From NCBI GenBank assembly GCA_050084985.1, contig JBITNC010000001.1:210614001-210678000 (forward strand): 64,000 bases of DNA, written 5' to 3'. Made by a program: the position numbers and the translations under genes. Source of the stretch: Nageia nagi (lineage: Eukaryota > Pinophyta). How positions within the stretch are numbered: position 1 is the first letter of the stretch; each line of letters opens with the position of its first letter. The notes under the pieces were generated by a model, which did no database searches, was not told where the DNA came from, and saw only the letters and a list, made by a program, of their open reading frames with translations. Positions 59,613 through 64,000 of the stretch are shown piece after piece.

Positions 59613-60160
59613 ATCTTTAGATCATAAACATAAAATGTATGATCATCGATGGCCAATGATACAGCTAGTGAGAGTTTACTCACTTAAAAGTAAACCAATG
59701 ATGTAGCCATAAGAAATATGTTGACATTAGATCATATTTAATAGATGATATAACTTGCTATGTATCCACAATTTTTATTTAAACCAATCTAAAACATATT
59801 ATCTTTAGATCATAGACATAAAACATATGATCATTGATGGCCAACAACACAACTAGTGAGAGTTCACTCACGTAAAAGTAAACTAGCAATGTAGTCATGA
59901 GCAAGATGTTAATGTTGGATCATATCCAATGGATGATGCAACTTGCTATGTATCCACATAGGTTTTACTTTGATCCAATCCAAAACATAATGTCTTCAAA
60001 TCATATACATAAAATGTATGATCATTTATGGTTAACAACACGACTAGTGAGAGTTCACTCACTTAAAATATAAACTATCGATGCATCCATAAATATATTA
60101 TTGACATTGATTCATCATAAATGGATGATGCAACTCATTATGCATCCATGATCTTTTATT
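59613..60160 (+). repeat. Three-copy tandem repeat, about 189-bp period, in the Tat-2 3' region
   Basis: Copies start near 59613, 59801 and 59991. Each runs from ATCTTTAGATCATA-ACATAAA through TATGATCAT, ACTAGTGAGAGTT(T/C)ACTCAC and GATGATG/ATGAT(G/A)CAACT to TATC/TGCATCCA. Sizes near 190 bp are typical of satellite monomers. Tat/Ogre 3' regions are a known source of plant satellites. Confidence 0.88.
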
Positions 60161-60692
60161 ATTAACATTTTATTGCAAGTTTATACATCCCAAAGAGTAG
60201 AAGAAAATATATATTTCCATATCATTAGTAGGGGCATACTTCAATGGTGTCCATATCATCACCATTTCATTTTAGTAAAAGCATATTCTCTCTATATCAT
60301 AGCATGTACATAAGTGCAAATGATTCTTGAGTATAAAAAATCATGTAATGGCTAGATTTATGGTTGAAGTAGAATAAGAGCCAAAACATCTTCCACCTTA
60401 AAAATTGGATATGGTACCATCCATCTACATCATATCACAAGTCATTTCCATCACTCACATAGCATAATTCTTGGAGAGAGATTCTTCATCATATATTTCC
60501 TTGGTTGCACCTTTCAAGGATCTTTATTAGGGCATCCAACCCAAAAGGGGTAAGCAAGAGACTCTCATCATCATTATCAATAATAAGGGATAGTACAATA
60601 AAGAGTTCAAAGTTTTCAAAAACAAATCTTCTACACTTCTTATTTGGACATGCAATTTCATTTCTTCAATCACACCTCCAAATAGGGGAAAA
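60161..60692 (+). other. Tat-2 3' region and polypurine tract
   Basis: No gene is seen. It contains TTCAATGGTGTCC near 60240. AAATAGGGGAAAA (60680-60692) directly before the 3' LTR is the polypurine tract. Confidence 0.7.
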
Positions 60693-61345
60693 TGTAGACA
60701 TCTAAAAATAAATTATTATTTATTACATAATTCATTTTAGAGCCTGAATGATGTATTATATAAAAAAGGGTTAAATAATACCCAATATTATGTCAAAGCT
60801 ATGTAATTTATGTAATGGACCCTTGTGACATGTACAAGGGGTCAAAAAGATCTAAGTCATGTAAATATGTTATAATATATAAAGGCATCAAATATGACCT
60901 AAAATGTATCTCCACATCATCTCTGAAAGAGGAGGAGGTCATGGGAAAATGAATATGAGGAGGATCCTAGAGAGATTCAAGAACATGATACATCACCCTA
61001 TTATGCATAAATATTATTCATAAGTTATATATTATGTGTGCTATCTAATGATTCTGATGTTTGCTCATTTATACATTCTTTATTGCATATTTTATATTGC
61101 TTATCTTAAGCTACCAATGGTGTACCTAATATAGGATGCCAATGGCATGCAATTGAATGAATGTATGCTTATCTTTCATGTATTTTTCTCATAACAGAAT
61201 AAATATATGATCTAATTAAGAATAAGTATATGTATCTTACTTGTTAATTCCATATTTCATATATATGTGATAATAAGAAATAAGTATATCAATAGTACAT
61301 TAATTAACCTTGATAAATAATTAATTGCATTATTTTGAGTCTACA
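60693..61345 (+). repeat. Tat-2 3' LTR
   Basis: It opens TGTAGACATC and ends GAGTCTACA, 653 bp. It contains TATATAAAGG at 60876-60885, matching the 5' LTR box. It differs from the 5' LTR at many sites, mostly transitions, so insertion is old. Confidence 0.94.
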
Positions 61346-64000
61346 ATATGAGAAATAAATGCCTATAGTTGAATTATTATGTCAAGATATGGCATCTTTA
61401 ACTGATTGGTAGAAATGAATTATTTTATTACCACTTATTTGGATTTTTATATTGTTCATGTAAGTTTCAATACCCTATACATATTTGGGAATTCAAACCA
61501 TGGATGCTCCTTGAAGTCTCTAGACCCCTCTTTATCCTATGTGTTGCTCCACATTCATTTTTAGATTTATTAGACCTCCATTATGGGTTGGAACCCTATG
61601 TAATTTGTTTATTTTGGATATGTGAATCCTCACGGTCATAGTATTTAAATAGAAACCATTTCTAGCTATTTTTAATAGAATTCCTTCCATTCTTTTAGAG
61701 CTCCCATGATGGTATTTATTAGAGGTTTGGTAAAGGTTATTAAAACTTTATATGCACTATTCCTTGTGCCACATAATTTTCAAACTACATGTATTCTTTT
61801 CTTTTTGCATAATGTCCTAACCCATATTTAGATGGATCCCTTATATCTTTTCATAAGCTCCCATGAAAACACCTGTAGAGGAATGATTGTAGAAATGCCC
61901 TCTTATAGCAACCCCTTGAACATACCTATGAAGGATACAATCCATAAATTATTGTTTAACCATACCTAGGTCTTGTTTATTCTCCTAAATGTAATATACA
62001 TGTCTAATTGGAAGCTCATGACTACATTCAAATAAAAATCACTCTAAACTACTCCTAGATGGAATCCCTCACCTTCTTTATAAGTATCCATCATGGTACT
62101 TGCCAGTAAAATGATGGGAAAGAGCTTTGAGTTTGGATTTACTCTTATCACCCAAAATATATGTATTCCTCTATGTTTTTCTTACATAGCTACCTAAACA
62201 CTATCATTTCCAATAAAAAAAATTATTTCTTTCTACAAAGAGATTCCCCCCAATTTAGAGGATGGTTTACTTTTAGTTTACCATCATATCATTTGTGAAT
62301 CCCACTTAACATAATTGCTTTGTGGTTATCTTAATATCATTATAGGTATATGGTCAACTAATTTATGTGCCTTTACTATGATTTTTGACTATATACAAAT
62401 AGTAAAGCCATACATTAAGTGAAGACACATTAAATTTAAACCTTTCTAAAGATATTATTATTGAGATATTATTAATTAGTAAATGATATAGTAAAAAGGG
62501 AGTGACTATAAGCATATATAAAATAATTCATGGAGAAACCTTGAATATAAAGGTAAAAAGGATAAGTGGATATTTTTTAAGTTTACACATGACTAAGTAG
62601 GGCATTAGGAATTTATTATATAATGAAAATTTTATCCAAGGAAAGGAGGTAGTCCAAAAAGGACCTAAAATCCTCCTAAGGTCCATATATTAGAATAGAG
62701 AACATAGAATGGAATCTAATTGCATAATTGTTAAGTTTGAAATGGGGTTAGCTTTATCCTCCTCCCTCCTAGTACTCGACCCATCCACCAAAGGTCCATG
62801 AAAAGGTGCTCAATGCTCATAGATCGATGGAGGTATTCCATGATAAGATAAAGATGAACTACTAGTCTATTGATATGAGATGATATGATGTACTTAATTT
62901 GTATTATATTTGTATTATAAGTATGATGATCTTTTGCAATTATTTATAATTAAATTATGGGGATTTGAAGAGTTATGTTATTGAGATAGATAGATTTTTA
63001 CTAGGTGTGAATGACCTTCTTATAATGAATTAATATTCTTGTATTAGCACAGAAATGAACAAAGAAGATTGTTTGTATTCATATGATAAAATGAAAAATA
63101 GATGATTTGTACTTTAATGAATCAATTTTAGTATGTACACTATTAACATTATGATTTAATGAGTTTCCTTTTTATTACAAATAACATTATGATAATTGCT
63201 ACTATTAGTAATGATTGCATGAATAGGAGTAGGAATTAATATTTGTTGTTACATGAAAATGGTTAGTGGGTATTACAAATTGATTAAGTAAATGAATTTT
63301 ACCAAGAAATTAAACCCAAAACTATCCCAATGATTTATAAATAATATTAAATTAGAGTTAAGGTTCCAAATGAAAAATTGGGATCACTCATGAAACTTTA
63401 AGAATCCTTGGGATCAAAATGGATATGAATGGGATCCAATGGGAATAAATGGGATTGTTTGGAATCCTTTGGGATAAATATGGAAATTTTAGTTAATAAG
63501 GTCATAAGATATTTAATTATTATATTTAAATAAATAAAACCTAAACTTAGGCTTAGATTCTACCATATTCTAGCCAAGAACCATGGATACTCATAAAAAG
63601 AATAATCTAACCCAAAGGAACTTTTGGGATGGATGTAATAAGACAAAGAAAATGGTGTAGAACCTTCACTAAGTAAATATACACTACTAGATGACAAGTA
63701 GAAGGAATATTACTTTATGAGGATAACTTTATGCTACATTACCTTTGTAACAATAGTGGGCAAGGACCTTACCTCATGACTTGCTACTTTATGTTTGCAT
63801 GAAGATTTTTAAAAAGTAGACCCATTTATGCTATACAATGCATATGGGATAAATAGAACTATGTGACTTCCTATGCAAACCTATAACCAAGAAAACTAAT
63901 GTATAGTTCTTAAACAAAGATGAATAATGTTAAACCCTAGGTTAAAACTCAACTCCTACATCATGTGCTTTAAAATCAATTATTATGCATGGTGTTTTTG
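61346..64000 (+). repeat. Chromovirus 3' LTR, segment 3 (runs off the window)
   Basis: After the right ATATG copy it matches 37456-40115 in order, for example GGAATCCTTTGGGATAAATA and TATACAATGCATATGGGATA. There is no gene inside. By comparison about 770 bp remain beyond 64000. Confidence 0.92.

Larger units (their letters stand above)
52263..61345 (+). mobile_element. Tat-lineage LTR retrotransposon (Tat-2), inserted in the chromovirus 3' LTR
   Basis: It is complete from LTR to LTR, 9083 bp, flanked by ATATG at 52258-52262 and 61346-61350. Protein order: gag, protease, RT, RNase H, second RNase H, integrase. The LTR head TGTAGACACC resembles Tat-1, and many protein blocks match Tat-1, so the two are related families. 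It is dead: many stops, and RT and RNase H catalytic residues lost. Unlike Tat-1 it has no extra ORF or PMD gene; a tandem repeat occupies its 3' region. Confidence 0.95.
36370..64000 (+). mobile_element. Chromovirus (Ty3/gypsy) with 4.5-kb LTRs, 3' LTR split and cut by the window
   Basis: The order is 5' LTR (36370-40880), PBS, leader with repeats, gag relic, RT, RNase H, integrase, chromodomain, polypurine tract, 3' LTR. The 3' LTR is interrupted at 46806-51459 and 52263-61345 by other elements and leaves the window at 64000, with roughly 770 bp missing by comparison with the 5' copy. The C-terminal chromodomain assigns it to the chromoviruses. It is dead: stops throughout, RT active site changed, and gag/protease partly deleted. 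Confidence 0.93.

Overview
This window is a stretch of nested, mostly dead LTR retrotransposons from a large plant nuclear genome. It is very AT-rich and CpG-poor over long tracts. Its coding relics are full of in-frame TAG/TAA/TGA codons where the protein families expect Gln, Trp or Arg, which is the footprint expected from C-to-T decay of methylated repeats. The element types (Ty3/gypsy Tat lineage with two RNase H domains, a chromovirus with a C-terminal chromodomain, and plant mobile domain genes) point to a seed plant. The low GC and the ancient, heavily deaminated copies would suit a gymnosperm of the Welwitschia type, but the species cannot be proved from the sequence. I found no ordinary host gene, tRNA, rRNA or CRISPR array.

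Left part (1-19233): a Tat-lineage retrotransposon lies on the minus strand. Its 5' LTR is 18125-19233, followed by a PBS, a repeat-rich leader, an N-terminally extended gag, protease, RT, RNase H plus archaeal-type RNase H, and integrase ending at 7962. Downstream of integrase is a long decayed extra sense ORF (7851-5866). No 3' LTR was found in the remaining 5.9 kb. That stretch instead holds an AT minisatellite, a hairpin, a two-exon plant mobile domain (PMD) pseudogene on the opposite strand (1376-3999) and a short copy of the gag start (530-600).

Middle part (19234-36369): an inverted head of a chromovirus LTR (19234-19899), a 2.4-kb stretch with no recognised content, the tail of a related LTR (22280-23008), and a Lys/Glu-rich decayed ORF of unknown function. 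That ORF is split by a non-autonomous LTR element (25252-33948) that carries gag on the plus strand and a second PMD pseudogene on the minus strand.

Right part (36370-64000): a plus-strand chromovirus with LTRs of about 4.5 kb. Its 3' LTR was hit twice. A minus-strand gag-protease element sits at 46806-51459. A plus-strand Tat-lineage element sits at 52263-61345, flanked by the 5-bp duplication ATATG. The chromovirus 3' LTR runs off the right edge.

The most interesting pattern is that both PMD relics lie antisense to the gag of an LTR element. One lies clearly between gag and the 3' LTR. The other lies in the presumed 3' part of the Tat element and shares an unusual GATCGTC/CGATC motif with that element's LTR and leader. 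This suggests PMD genes as antisense passengers of LTR retrotransposons. Expression of the cargo and the left boundary of the first element are not established.
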